Notes: generated by a model not told the origin, from the sequence alone. Numbered from the stretch's first letter, positions 9,302 through 18,845 are shown. The stretch: 64,000 bases of DNA from Ignavibacteria bacterium (GCA_016709315.1 JADJMZ010000003.1:434001-498000); one strand, 5' to 3'. Program-made: numbers and translations.

Positions 9302-10507
9302 TCATGTTACTGTTTCAGATAATTCCTTATGGTCTGAATTGACAAAATGTCTTTCAAGCGGTTTGCCGTAAAGTTTATATTCTTCAAGACCGCAGGAAGG
9401 AACAAGTTTTCCTTCATATAATATAGCATCCGGACATCCGTCACATTCATCCCTTACTCCATTCACGAATCCGGGAGGAATTATATAGCAAAGTAAAAGC
9501 AGAGTAGAGTGTCTGAAAAGATTTAATGGATTGTGGGATATTTCTTTCAGAAAATTAACTGCAATCACTCTGAATTCCTTCATAAAGATACTTAGTATCA
9601 GTATCTGAATTAAATTAAGACAACTCCTGCCCTTACCGAATTTGTAAGCATATTTTCCACGGAATAGATGATGCATCATCTGAAAAAATTCAACAAATTT
9701 AGGACCTGCGTATCCGAGTATTTTATTATTCATTACTATCATCGGTGACTGAAGCCATTTGATCCTGGAATCTTCCAGCTTGCTCCCGAGATAAGCTGCA
9801 TATCTGATATCGGGAATAACCGTCTGCACCTGACTGCAGAGATCATCTTCATACACCCATTTCGAACTGTCTATTTGTTCATCTTTGTTAAATAATACCT
9901 GCCTCATTGGGATGAAAGTAAGAAAGTCAACAAGCTTTGAATTGTCCACTGCCCATCTGATCACAGAGCCGATCTCATTTAAGTTGTCATGATTTACTAC
10001 GCAGAGGAATGTTAAGTGAATGCCTTTGACTGAATTAACCATTTCACCGTAATGTTTCCGAAGTGAATTGAGTTTCTCTTCAGATGTTTTCCTTCTTCTG
10101 CTCAAAGAATCTACTCTGATGATAAGCCCTGCAAGTCCTTCTTTCTTAAGTTCTCTGATGAGCACAGGTGTAAGCAGGACTCCGTTAGTATGAACAAAAG
10201 GAAACATCCCGTTATCTTTAATGAATCTGATAATCTTACAAAGTTCAGGATGAAGTAATGGCTCTCCTCCGCTTAGAGAAATTATCTGACAATTTCTCAG
10301 CCGTTTCATTTCAAGTATATTCTCCTTTACTTTTTCAAGCGGTTCATGAAGCGGAATATTGTCATCCCTGTCACAACCTCTGTAACATCCGGGACATCTG
10401 AGATTGCAGTCAGAAGTGATCTCAACCCATCCGTTCGGATTATCATTCTTTGTGAACGGAAGCCGGTACAGAGATTTTATTTCCGGAAGACTGTGTGTAG
10501 TATTCAT
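9302..10507 (-). CDS. Radical SAM protein with SPASM-like C-terminal cysteines
   Basis: This 401-residue radical SAM enzyme has the canonical CxxxCxxC cluster motif at Cys34, Cys38 and Cys41 (CNLRCPGC), an extra Cys45, and the SAM-contact GGEP motif (80-83, within ISLSGGEPLLHPEL). A C-terminal CDGC...C group (Cys355, Cys358, Cys372) could bind an auxiliary iron-sulfur cluster, as in SPASM or twitch proteins. Unlike the two upstream radical SAM genes it has no B12-binding domain. It is the fourth gene of the operon, 35 bases downstream of the preceding gene. Radical SAM enzymes with auxiliary clusters often modify peptides or small molecules, but no precursor peptide was found nearby, so the substrate is open. 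Confidence 0.88.
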   Translation of the reverse strand: MNTTHSLPEIKSLYRLPFTKNDNPNGWVEITSDCNLRCPGCYRGCDRDDNIPLHEPLEKVKENILEMKRLRNCQIISLSGGEPLLHPELCKIIRFIKDNGMFPFVHTNGVLLTPVLIRELKKEGLAGLIIRVDSLSRRRKTSEEKLNSLRKHYGEMVNSVKGIHLTFLCVVNHDNLNEIGSVIRWAVDNSKLVDFLTFIPMRQVLFNKDEQIDSSKWVYEDDLCSQVQTVIPDIRYAAYLGSKLEDSRIKWLQSPMIVMNNKILGYAGPKFVEFFQMMHHLFRGKYAYKFGKGRSCLNLIQILILSIFMKEFRVIAVNFLKEISHNPLNLFRHSTLLLLCYIIPPGFVNGVRDECDGCPDAILYEGKLVPSCGLEEYKLYGKPLERHFVNSDHKELSETVT

Positions 10508-10542
10508 AATAAATTATTTTAAGAATTTATAAAACTAATTCA

Positions 10543-11865
10543 TTAAACAATAAGAGGCGTTTCACCTCTTCTTACATAAGATCTGTAATGCAGATTTATT
10601 GCGAATGCCAGAAAATATTTTAACGGATGCTTAAGTATCTGACCATTCATCAAAGTTCTGCTGACAATCCCGTTCAAAGAAAATATTTTTCCGTTAAGCC
10701 AGTTATACATTTCAGTCAGCTTTTCCGGAGAGATCTTTTCCGGATAATGAACACACTCGGAAGCCGTGTAGTGACTGAAATCCTCGTGAATTAACCTGCC
10801 TGAATCCTTGAGTTCAGTATACAACTTAGTAGAAGGTACAGGAGTCAGAAAATAAATTCGCAGCAACGGGATTTTACATTTCTTAATAAAGTTATAGGTT
10901 TCCTTTAAGGATTCGACAGTGTCACCGTCTGTGCCAATTATCATTTCAGCGCTTATCATTATCCCGGCTTTGTTAAAAGCATTAATTAACTTCTGATGAT
11001 CATCTGTTCTCAGCCATTTTTTATTAAGTTTATTAAGACCTTCCTGCGAAATGCTTTCAAGACCAAGACTAAGTATCTCGCATCCTGACCGTGCAGCAAG
11101 GTTAAGCAGTGATTTGTTCCTGGCAATATTCATTGTGCACTGACTTGACCACTTCATATTCAGCGGAAGTATTTTACTGCATAGTTCTTCAAGGTAACCT
11201 GCATTACTGATTATATTGTCATCAATCATATAAAACTTTTTATATCCGAGACTTTTAATTTTTTTAATGTCCCTTATTACATCATCAACAGGTCTTGTCA
11301 GATGCCGTCCTTTGTACAAACAGGCAATTGAACAAAAGCTGCATGAATGATTACATCCTCTTCCTGCCTGAACCGGCAGCATGTCACCGATCTTTTTACT
11401 TGTCAGCAGTTCGTATCTTGGAACAGGAAGATCTGAAAGATCATGAACCGGATTATTATAAATGCGGTCAATGCTGCCGTGCATTTCAAAGTCTGACAAT
11501 AATTTAAGTAAAGATATTTCCGCATCACCGATAACTACGCTGTCAGCATGTTCCAATGCAATCTCCGGAATCATTGAAGCCATGTACCCTCCCATGAAAA
11601 CAATCTTTCCTCTTTTCCTGAATTCTCCTGCAATGTCGAATGCCCTGAAAATCGAGTGTCCCATTGCTCCTATACCTATAATGTCAGCATCAGTATCGAA
11701 ATTTATGTCATCAATTACTTCCAGATTAACTTCCGCTTCCCAGTTCTCAGGTAACATTGCAGCAAGAAGCGGAAATACTAATCCGGGAAGATACAGTTTC
11801 TTCTGCTTTACAATTTCGCCGGTAGAAAGATATTGTGAGGGCTGAATGAATAATACTTTAGGCAT
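10543..11865 (-). CDS. B12-binding-domain radical SAM protein
   Basis: This 440-residue class B radical SAM enzyme has an N-terminal cobalamin-binding Rossmann domain (about 1-135; DIIGIGAMGHSIFRAFDIAG and VFMGGY) and a radical SAM barrel with CxxxCxxC at Cys171, Cys175 and Cys178 (GRGCNHSCSFC). The cobalamin domain lacks the DxHxxG histidine, which is usual for this base-off class. The C-terminal part has the typical EMIIGTDGDTVESLKETYNF block. It overlaps the upstream radical SAM gene by 8 bases, implying coupled translation. Known relatives include BchE-like cyclases and HpnP- or thiopeptide-type methylases, so C-methylation or a ring/oxygen rearrangement on a lipid-like or tetrapyrrole-like substrate is plausible but unproven. 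Confidence 0.88.
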   Translation of the reverse strand: MPKVLFIQPSQYLSTGEIVKQKKLYLPGLVFPLLAAMLPENWEAEVNLEVIDDINFDTDADIIGIGAMGHSIFRAFDIAGEFRKRGKIVFMGGYMASMIPEIALEHADSVVIGDAEISLLKLLSDFEMHGSIDRIYNNPVHDLSDLPVPRYELLTSKKIGDMLPVQAGRGCNHSCSFCSIACLYKGRHLTRPVDDVIRDIKKIKSLGYKKFYMIDDNIISNAGYLEELCSKILPLNMKWSSQCTMNIARNKSLLNLAARSGCEILSLGLESISQEGLNKLNKKWLRTDDHQKLINAFNKAGIMISAEMIIGTDGDTVESLKETYNFIKKCKIPLLRIYFLTPVPSTKLYTELKDSGRLIHEDFSHYTASECVHYPEKISPEKLTEMYNWLNGKIFSLNGIVSRTLMNGQILKHPLKYFLAFAINLHYRSYVRRGETPLIV

Positions 11866-13225
11866 TTTTCGCTATCTCCATTATCTTGTTTTTATATTGC
11901 TTCTTTACTCTGAACATTCCTCTTACCATTTTTATCTGCATATCCAAAGGATACTTAAGATTGCTGATTATATTCTTAGGGTCTTGTATTATGCGCAGAT
12001 AAAGCTTCAGTATGTTTTTATAAAAATCTTCAAGACTCATTTTATCGGGACGAATGGACACGTGAGCGAGATCCCATTTTGCAAAATCATTTCTTTTAAT
12101 AACCAGGTCTTCATCTTTAACTGAGAGACCTATACCCTTCAGAGGTGTCAGGGGCTGAAGGTTTACAAATTTAATTCCCAGATCTAACATTATATCACCC
12201 GCTTTCTGAAAATCCTCTTTACTCCATGAAGGTGAAATTATTACGGCAGCGTAACAGTCAACATTATATCTGTTCATAACTTCCATAGCGCGTCTGTTTG
12301 TATTGCTGTCAGATTGTTTGTGAAATTCGTTGAGCTCGGTATCTTTGAATGATTCAAGCCCGACTATAATCGTTCTCAAACCTGCTTCCCTGAATTCTCT
12401 TATAAGTTCGGGATGTCCTGCAATGAAATCCGCTCTTCCGTAAATAAGAAATCTTTTTTGAATATTTCGCTCTTTTAAAGATCTTATGAATTCTTTAATC
12501 CGGCTTTCGCTTATAAGAAAATCATCATCTACAATGTAGATCTCTTTTTCTTTAATGGAGGAAAGTTCATCGAGAACTTCGTTTAGCGGACGGGCAAAGT
12601 ATCTGTCTCCGGTTATTATCCTGCAGAAGCAGAATTTGCAATGATATGGACAGCCGAACGAAGTTTTCATTAAAGCAACTTTGTTATGAAAAACATAAAA
12701 GTATCTGTTTCTGTATTTTTCAGTTAAAGTTCTGTCAGGCGCTAAAAATTTAAAATCATATTCAGGCAGTCTGGCTTCATTCATCAGCTCATTTGTTTTT
12801 AAAACTCCTGAAGGAAAGGGTAAATTACCGTTTAAGAAATCAATAAGATGAGGAAATGATCTTACGGCATTTCTGACAACACGGTAATCTATTGATTCAT
12901 CATCAATATCTTCCGGAAATTTTTCCGTATGAACACCTCCGGCAATTGTAATTATGTTTTTATTGATCAGCTTTGCTTTTTTACAATACTCTTTAATGAC
13001 CGGGATGTGTGTTACATACCCGGTCAGGCAAATTGCGTCCGGATTGAATTCATTTACGAAATGCTCAATGCTCTTTTTTTCAAGTATCATGTCAACAATT
13101 TTAACTTCATTCTTATCTTTGATCAGAGTAGCCAGGATCTCTAGTTCCAGAGGTTCGACTATCATCAGATGCTGCAACCCAATGGTTTCGGGTGATGGTT
13201 TGGGTCTTACAAATAATACTTTCAT
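11858..13225 (-). CDS. B12-binding-domain radical SAM protein (second copy)
   Basis: This 455-residue protein has an N-terminal cobalamin-binding domain (about 1-130; DAICLTGYVTHIPVIKEYC, IAGGVHTEKFPED) and a radical SAM domain with Cys192, Cys196 and Cys199 (GCPYHCKFC) plus a nearby Cys201. It is the same class as the next gene but the two are clearly diverged, so they probably catalyse different steps rather than being a recent duplicate. It is the second gene in the operon, 10 bases after the FemAB-like gene, and overlaps the following gene by 8 bases. Its closing residues (KQYKNKIMEIAKNA) are strongly basic. The reaction is unknown; methyl transfer to unactivated carbon is the commonest activity of the class. 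Confidence 0.88.
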   Translation of the reverse strand: MKVLFVRPKPSPETIGLQHLMIVEPLELEILATLIKDKNEVKIVDMILEKKSIEHFVNEFNPDAICLTGYVTHIPVIKEYCKKAKLINKNIITIAGGVHTEKFPEDIDDESIDYRVVRNAVRSFPHLIDFLNGNLPFPSGVLKTNELMNEARLPEYDFKFLAPDRTLTEKYRNRYFYVFHNKVALMKTSFGCPYHCKFCFCRIITGDRYFARPLNEVLDELSSIKEKEIYIVDDDFLISESRIKEFIRSLKERNIQKRFLIYGRADFIAGHPELIREFREAGLRTIIVGLESFKDTELNEFHKQSDSNTNRRAMEVMNRYNVDCYAAVIISPSWSKEDFQKAGDIMLDLGIKFVNLQPLTPLKGIGLSVKDEDLVIKRNDFAKWDLAHVSIRPDKMSLEDFYKNILKLYLRIIQDPKNIISNLKYPLDMQIKMVRGMFRVKKQYKNKIMEIAKNA

Positions 13226-13235
13226 GATAACATTA

Positions 13236-14276
13236 TTAATAATTTTGTATTGCGCTTAACTTTGATACATTTTTTTCAGTTTTGAAAACATGATGTTTGT
13301 TATTCTCTTTTGAATAAGTTATTAGATTTCTGCAAAGTCTGAGTAATTTTAAGATCACGATATTTTTATGATACATAAACATTCTTCGTTCGCTCATTTC
13401 TCCTCCAAACCGTGTTTTAGCAATCTCTGCTGTCTGACCGAAATCTATTTTATGATATTTATCGTTGAAAGCTTCAGTGACAATTCCGAGCAGATTATTA
13501 TTATAAGACTGATATTTATCTCTGAGCGTGTAATTCATTCCGCCAAAAAAGAAAAACATTTCATTGGCGTCTTTGCAAACTATATGCCAGCAAAGCATTT
13601 GATCATCTGAATAATAAGTTGTAAGACTGAAGTTTGATGGAAGATATTTAAATAAATCCTTGTTCAGGGTTTCAAGTTTTGTCTTCGTTCTCTTCATTAT
13701 CTGAAGATACAACGAATAGTGTTCATTGCTAAATACTGAACAGTCTGTTGTTACCGATTTTACATTTGTGAATTTTTCTTCAATCCTGTGTAACCTTCTT
13801 CTGTAATCATGTCTGAGTGAAATCTCATAACTGTGAAAATCATCACAAAGTGTATTCAAAATAATTGTCGGAAGGGTTCTGAGATTTACAACTTTGTCCT
13901 TCAGATGATCTGAAATGAAATTCAATCCGAGAATGATCCCTGATTCATTCCTGATAATTTCAGACAACAGAAATTCGAATTCATTTGAATCACCAATTAC
14001 CGGCGGAGCAGCAACTGATACAGGCAAACCGATGATCTGAACATTGATTGAGCTTGGTATATTTGCAAATGTCAGTATATTCATTTTAAGTGTGTAAGCA
14101 ACAACTGCTGCAGACAAATTGCCATCGCAGTAAAGTTCGTAATAACGCTGACAGCAGGGATTATATTTATGAATGTGAGTGAGAAATTCTTTTTTCTGAA
14201 AATAACAGTCAGCAAGACTGTCCCATTTTGAATTGAGATCTTCGGGTGAACTGATTCTTTTGATAATCTTTTTCAT
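13236..14276 (-). CDS. FemAB-like GNAT-fold acyltransferase (first gene of the radical SAM operon)
   Basis: This 346-residue protein resembles the FemAB/BioF2-like (Acetyltransf_6) group, which has a double GNAT fold. Supporting features are the basic SLRHDYRRRLHRIEEKF segment that follows the first lobe, the second-lobe strand EMFFFFGGMNYTLRDKY with a YNNNLLGIVTEAF helix, and the conserved KIDFGQTAEIAKTRFGG motif near residues 280-300, equivalent to the family's terminal YDFG..... K..fGg block. It has no signal peptide. It is the promoter-proximal gene of the five-gene minus-strand operon, with a TAACTTTG -7-like box about 110 bases upstream. FemAB-like enzymes transfer amino-acyl or acyl groups, so it could prime or cap the pathway's product. 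Confidence 0.8.
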   Translation of the reverse strand: MKKIIKRISSPEDLNSKWDSLADCYFQKKEFLTHIHKYNPCCQRYYELYCDGNLSAAVVAYTLKMNILTFANIPSSINVQIIGLPVSVAAPPVIGDSNEFEFLLSEIIRNESGIILGLNFISDHLKDKVVNLRTLPTIILNTLCDDFHSYEISLRHDYRRRLHRIEEKFTNVKSVTTDCSVFSNEHYSLYLQIMKRTKTKLETLNKDLFKYLPSNFSLTTYYSDDQMLCWHIVCKDANEMFFFFGGMNYTLRDKYQSYNNNLLGIVTEAFNDKYHKIDFGQTAEIAKTRFGGEMSERRMFMYHKNIVILKLLRLCRNLITYSKENNKHHVFKTEKNVSKLSAIQNY

Positions 14277-14383
14277 AATCCAAATGCTGATTTGTTTATA
14301 ATCCTGCCTTATTACAGCAGTAGTTTCTTCAAAAGATTTTATAAATAAAAGCCTGTTACAGTTTTAATTCATTTTATCTGATA

Positions 14384-14410
14384 CAAAGTTAAGCTTTTTT
14401 ATAAATTCAA
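14384..14410 (-). promoter_or_regulatory. Candidate promoter of the radical SAM/GNAT operon
   Basis: Read on the minus strand, this stretch has TTG, a 16-base spacer and TAACTTTG, a full match to the Bacteroidota -7 consensus TAnnTTTG; the spacer is shorter than the usual 19-21 bases. It lies about 108 bases before ATG 14276, in the 283-base divergent gap with the cytochrome gene, which otherwise shows nothing recognisable. Confidence 0.4.
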
Positions 14411-14559
14411 TTGTCATGGTTTTGTCAAAAATATTTTGTGTAAATGCGATAGCATATCATGTCTTAATTCAGAAACAATTTTTTAAAATCTTTATTGGAA
14501 ATAATTAATTAAAATTATTATTTTACATTAAATAATTTTTATAATTAAACAGAACAAAA

Positions 14560-15165
14560 ATGAAAACTAAATTATCTGCACTATGCTTTATTTTAATTTC
14601 ATGCATTTTCCTTTTCTCGCAATGTTCCGATACAGGAAAGGATAAAAATTCACTTCCAAAAGCTTCATACGGAGGTTTTGACAGTCAGATAAAATGGGGG
14701 GAACATCTTGTTACAATCGGCGGCTGCAATGACTGCCACACTCCTAAAAAAATGACGCCTCAGGGACCAGTGCCGGATGAAAGTCTGATGCTGTCCGGTC
14801 ATCCTGAGAAAATGCCTGCTCCGGATGTTGACAGAAAGGAAATGGAAAGCAAAGGTCTTATTGTTACTCAGGATCTGACTGCATGGGTCGGACCGTGGGG
14901 AATTTCTTTTGCAGCAAATATTACTCCTGATGCTACCGGGATAGGGAGCTGGCAGGAAAGCAATTTTATCACAGCATTAAGGGAAGGTAAATTTAAAGGT
15001 ATGACTTCTGCAAGAAATTTATTGCCTCCTATGCCCTGGCAGTTATTTAAAGAAATGTCAGATGATGAGATCAAAGCAATTTTTGCATATCTGAAATCAA
15101 TTAAGCCGGTAAAAAATATCGTTCCTCAGCCTGAACCACCTGTATCAGCTCCTCCGGGAAAATAG
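14560..15165 (+). CDS. Monoheme cytochrome c lipoprotein
   Basis: This 201-residue protein starts with a lipoprotein signal peptide (LFSQC, lipidated Cys22) and carries one CxxCH heme motif, CNDCH, at Cys56, Cys59 and His60. Met159 in LLPPMPW is the likely distal axial ligand, and the C-terminal helix SDDEIKAIFAYLKSIKP is typical of class I cytochromes c. A proline-rich tail ends the protein. The pattern NITPDATGIGSW...ALREGKF matches a common periplasmic monoheme family found beside oxidoreductases or as free-standing electron carriers. Here it is alone, divergent from the radical SAM operon, and is followed by a hairpin. The partner enzyme is not in the window. Confidence 0.9.
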   Translation: MKTKLSALCFILISCIFLFSQCSDTGKDKNSLPKASYGGFDSQIKWGEHLVTIGGCNDCHTPKKMTPQGPVPDESLMLSGHPEKMPAPDVDRKEMESKGLIVTQDLTAWVGPWGISFAANITPDATGIGSWQESNFITALREGKFKGMTSARNLLPPMPWQLFKEMSDDEIKAIFAYLKSIKPVKNIVPQPEPPVSAPPGK

Positions 15166-15208
15166 GAATCGTCTTTTCAGAATTAACAATATTACTTTTT
15201 GAATGATA

Positions 15209-15245
15209 AACAACTCCTGAAGTTATTCAGACTTCGGGAGTTGTT
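15209..15245 (+). terminator. Hairpin downstream of the cytochrome c gene
   Basis: A 15-base stem (AACAACTCCTGAAGT / ACTTCGGGAGTTGTT, one G-T wobble) closes a 7-base loop, 44 bases after the cytochrome stop codon. No T-run follows, so it may be a weak intrinsic terminator or an mRNA 3' stabiliser. Confidence 0.55.
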
Positions 15246-15364
15246 CAGTGATTTACAAAGCATTTTGTAATGGACTAATAACTGTTTTATTATTCAACTT
15301 CAACTTGTCCACTGTCAGCGAGACAAGTCCTGCAATTGAGAGTTGACTCAAAACCAATAAAAAG

Positions 15365-15446
15365 ATTTTACCAGTAAGGCACTAAGTCACAAAGATTAAT
15401 TTTTTTAAACTTTTCTCTCAGAGTCTTCGTGCCTTTGTGGTAAAAA
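15365..15446. repeat. TTTACCA...AAGGCAC...GTGCC TTTGTGGTAAA imperfect inverted repeat
   Basis: Arms beginning TTTTACCAGTAAGGCAC and ending GTGCCTTTGTGGTAAAA pair with three mismatches around an inner AAGTCACAAAG/AGAGTCTTCGTG portion. The wording matches a dispersed ACCACAAAGGCAC-type repeat known from many unrelated bacterial genomes. It lies in the 416-base gap before the T9SS propeller gene; apart from the hairpin and a candidate promoter the gap holds no other recognised feature. Confidence 0.5.
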
Positions 15447-15495
15447 TTAATGTTGTGAGACGTTTTATTAAATGAACAATAATCCTGATTGTAAA

Positions 15496-15524
15496 TTGAC
15501 CAGCTCATTGTAAACTTATATTTA
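15496..15524 (+). promoter_or_regulatory. Candidate Bacteroidota-type promoter of the T9SS propeller gene
   Basis: TTG at 15496-15498 and TATATTTA at 15517-15524 (consensus TAnnTTTG, last base differs) are separated by 18 bases. The start codon follows 57 bases downstream. Judged by eye only. Confidence 0.35.
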
Positions 15525-15581
15525 CATTGAAACTCAAAATGAGTTTGAGTTAATTAAAATAAACTATTCAAGGAGTTCAAA

Positions 15582-17576
15582 ATGAAAAATTTTACTGCAT
15601 CAATTCTTTTATTCATTTCATTTCTAACAGTAACAAATTCATATTCACAATGGACACAATCTTCATCAGGAATTAACGGCGGGAATGTTAAATGCATGGC
15701 AGCCGGCGGAAGCAGTGTTTATGCAGGAACAAATCTTTACGGAGTATACAGATCGACTGATAACGGAGTCACATGGTTTCAGACTGCTCTTAATAACAGA
15801 ACAGTTTATTCGTTAGTTGTCAGCGGTTCTAATATTTATGCAGGAACAAGTCTTTACGGTTTATATATCTCTTCTAATAACGGAGACAGCTGGATACAGA
15901 CTTCCCTTAATTCTCAGATAATTTATTCTATGTATGTAAACGGAAATAATATTTACTGCGGAACGGATCAGGGAGTTTATATTTCTTCAAACAACGGAGC
16001 GAACTGGACTCCGTCCGGTTTCAGCACAAATGAGATATATTCGATTTGCGTCACGGGAGGAAATATCTATGCCGGTGTTTCCATTGCAGCCGGAGTTTAT
16101 AAATCTACAAATAACGGTGTCAACTGGACTCAGACTTCTCTGAATAACAGAGCAATCTATTCTTTATACGGAGAAGGAAATAATGTCTATGCCGGTTCGA
16201 ACAATTACGGGTTTTATTATTCAACAAATGCAGGCGTGAACTGGACACAGTCGTCTTTTAATAATTCTCTTATTTATTCTCTTACAGGAACAGGAAGCAG
16301 TATTTATGCAGGAACTAATCTGGGATTTTACAGATCCACTGACAGCGGTGTTAACTGGGGTCTTCTGGGACTGGGAGATCAGAACGTTCAGGGAATTGCA
16401 ACAAACGGTGCAAATTTTTACGGAGGTACTCTTAATGGATTATTCAAATCTTCAAACTTCGGGTTTAACTGGGAACAGAGCGAATTTCATAATGTGCCTG
16501 TATACTCTTTGCTTAATACAGGAAGCTTAATGTTCGCCGGAACAGGCGGCAACGGCATTTACAAAAGCATTAACAGCGGACAAAACTGGACCAAGACTTC
16601 AATGATTGCATTTTATGTACCTTGTCTTGCGCAGAACGGAAGTACAATTTTCGCAGGAGCAGATAATGGTGTTCAGTATTCAACCGATAACGGTCTGACC
16701 TGGAATGAAACTTCTTTTACAAATGAAATTGTATTCTCAATGGCATTTATCGGCAGCACTGTTTTTGCCGGCGGCGGATACGGTTTTCACATATCTACAA
16801 ACGGCGGTTTGAACTGGACAGCAACGGCATTCCATGAAGTATGTCTTTCGCTTGTTATGAACGGAAATAATTTATATGCAGGGACTTATAACGGCGTTTT
16901 TTATTCTACAAATAATGCAGTAACATGGACGCAGACATCCCTTACAAATGAAACTGTAAATGCACTTGTGATAAACGGAAGTACTTTTGTTGCAGGAACA
17001 AATTTTGACGGAGTGTTCATTTCCACAAATAGCGGAGCTAACTGGACTCAGACATCTCTTAATGATAAGGATGTCTATTCTTTGACTGTAAATAACGGAG
17101 TGATTTATGCCGGAACGGTCGGAAGCGGAATTTACATTTCCACAAACAACGGACAAACCTGGATTCAGAAAAATCAGGGTCTGGGAAATCAGAGTATCTA
17201 CGGACTTCTCATAGCAAATGGAAATATTTATTCGGGCACCGAAGCAAATGGTGTTTGGAAAAGAAGCATATCCGATATAATCGGAATCAGACAGATAAGT
17301 GAGCAAGTACCTGACAATTTTAAATTGAATCAGAATTATCCGAATCCGTTCAATCCGTCAACGACAATTGAATACAGTATTTTAAAAAGCGGGAAAGTTA
17401 AACTTGTTGTTTATGACATTACCGGGAAAAATGTAAGGACACTTGTTGATCAGATACAGAGTCCGGGAATTTATCAGTTTGATTTCAATGCTTCGCAGCT
17501 AACAAGCGGAGTATATCTTTATAAACTGGAATCCGGAGGATTTACAGATGTGAAGAAAATGTTTCTTGTTAAATAA
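15582..17576 (+). CDS. T9SS-exported 14-blade BNR/YCF48-like beta-propeller protein
   Basis: This 664-residue protein has a Sec signal peptide (cleavage probably after SYS, near residue 22) and then fourteen consecutive repeats of about 40 residues, each with the pattern (I/V)YAGT....G(V/L)Y.S(T/S)(N/D)NG..W.Q(T/S). Fourteen units would build two seven-bladed propellers. The C-terminus is a T9SS type A sorting domain, from NYPNPFNPSTTIEYSI to GVYLYKLESGGFTDVKKMFLVK. The protein should therefore be exported across the outer membrane and either anchored or released. Related repeat proteins bind glycans or other proteins; no enzymatic motif was seen. The next gene follows after 46 bases, so the two may be co-transcribed. 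Confidence 0.92.
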   Translation: MKNFTASILLFISFLTVTNSYSQWTQSSSGINGGNVKCMAAGGSSVYAGTNLYGVYRSTDNGVTWFQTALNNRTVYSLVVSGSNIYAGTSLYGLYISSNNGDSWIQTSLNSQIIYSMYVNGNNIYCGTDQGVYISSNNGANWTPSGFSTNEIYSICVTGGNIYAGVSIAAGVYKSTNNGVNWTQTSLNNRAIYSLYGEGNNVYAGSNNYGFYYSTNAGVNWTQSSFNNSLIYSLTGTGSSIYAGTNLGFYRSTDSGVNWGLLGLGDQNVQGIATNGANFYGGTLNGLFKSSNFGFNWEQSEFHNVPVYSLLNTGSLMFAGTGGNGIYKSINSGQNWTKTSMIAFYVPCLAQNGSTIFAGADNGVQYSTDNGLTWNETSFTNEIVFSMAFIGSTVFAGGGYGFHISTNGGLNWTATAFHEVCLSLVMNGNNLYAGTYNGVFYSTNNAVTWTQTSLTNETVNALVINGSTFVAGTNFDGVFISTNSGANWTQTSLNDKDVYSLTVNNGVIYAGTVGSGIYISTNNGQTWIQKNQGLGNQSIYGLLIANGNIYSGTEANGVWKRSISDIIGIRQISEQVPDNFKLNQNYPNPFNPSTTIEYSILKSGKVKLVVYDITGKNVRTLVDQIQSPGIYQFDFNASQLTSGVYLYKLESGGFTDVKKMFLVK

Positions 17577-17622
17577 CTAAACTTTTTTATTTTAAAATTT
17601 TGCTAACATTAATTCTATTCCA

Positions 17623-18819
17623 ATGAAAAAAATTATTATTATTTTCATATTAATTACCGGATTATACTCCATTGCTGAAGCTCAGCTTGTGCAGAGTAAT
17701 TTTCAGGGAGTTTTAGTGCCGCAGTATATTGCTTCGGGAACTTCGACAAGACTTCCTTATATTTTCAGGGCAACTGTGACCGGACTTCAGCCGAATCTGA
17801 AATACAGATATTACACTAATGCCTGCAGATATACTGATTTCGGCGGTACAAATTCAGGAGCAGGTAATCCTTTATTCATTAACGGAAGTGATTTCAGATA
17901 TACAACATCAACAGGATTATCAACTGTCAACGGATACGATTCAATATTAACCGATGCAGCCGGAAGTTACACCGGCTGGTTCGGATTTGTTCATACGGGA
18001 AATGCAAGATTCACTGCAGGAAATTTCGTCTATCCTTCAATAACTTTAGACAGCGGCGGTAACGGAGTAACCAAATACAGATTCGCGCTGAATGATTCTA
18101 TTTCAGTACTTCAGTTCTCTGATTCCGGAACGAGTACATCCGGAACAGGCATTTACGGTATATCAAATGCAAATCCAAAGAATGTTATTTCTTTATATGA
18201 CAACATCACCGGAACCGGCAGACCGCTGGCAGTTGTATTTGCGGAAAATGAAGGAATTGATACTTCAGTCATGGCTTCTCTTGTAAAGTATTACAAAGAC
18301 AGCGTCGATTCCAGGAACGGAAGATGGGGGACTGTCATCCCGAATATTCTCACAAACGGAGTAAGAAGATTCAATGTACACAGACTGACTAACGGATCGG
18401 TTGCAAATTTTCAGACAGATGCAGACGGTGTATGGCCAAGCGGTGTAAATACAGTAAACCCCAGAGGCGGATCTCTTAACCCGTTAAGGATATCCCTTTC
18501 TGATGCTCCCTTGATCATAAAAACAGAAAACAATATCCCGGATAAATTCACACTCGAACAGAATTATCCGAATCCGTTTAATCCGTCAACAACAATTAAT
18601 TTCTCCATACCGGTAAACGGAAACATTGAATTGAAATTATTCGATATTCTTGGTAAAGAAACTGGAAGTTTGCTGAACGGATATTATACTTCAGGAACAT
18701 ACAGCATAAACTTTTCCGGCAGTGAACTCAAGTCGGGAGTATATTTTTATACAATGAATTTTACTGGAGATAACGGAGCGTTATTCAGCGACAGAAAAAA
18801 ACTTATGCTGGTTAAGTAA
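17623..18819 (+). CDS. Secreted protein with T9SS type A sorting domain
   Basis: This 398-residue protein has a signal peptide (MKKIIIIFILITGLYSIAEA, cleavage near residue 20), an N-terminal beta-rich region of about 280 residues with the segment FRATVTGLQPNLKYRYY, and a T9SS sorting domain starting at NYPNPFNPSTTINFSI and ending KKLMLVK. The central domain was not recognised; it resembles the unassigned N-terminal part of many surface proteins in this phylum, sometimes found with lamin-tail domains. It starts 46 bases after the propeller gene and is likely in the same transcript. A structural or ligand-binding role outside the cell is the most that can be said. Confidence 0.85.
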   Translation: MKKIIIIFILITGLYSIAEAQLVQSNFQGVLVPQYIASGTSTRLPYIFRATVTGLQPNLKYRYYTNACRYTDFGGTNSGAGNPLFINGSDFRYTTSTGLSTVNGYDSILTDAAGSYTGWFGFVHTGNARFTAGNFVYPSITLDSGGNGVTKYRFALNDSISVLQFSDSGTSTSGTGIYGISNANPKNVISLYDNITGTGRPLAVVFAENEGIDTSVMASLVKYYKDSVDSRNGRWGTVIPNILTNGVRRFNVHRLTNGSVANFQTDADGVWPSGVNTVNPRGGSLNPLRISLSDAPLIIKTENNIPDKFTLEQNYPNPFNPSTTINFSIPVNGNIELKLFDILGKETGSLLNGYYTSGTYSINFSGSELKSGVYFYTMNFTGDNGALFSDRKKLMLVK

Positions 18820-18845
18820 TATGAGACATCAGAAAAACCCTTACT

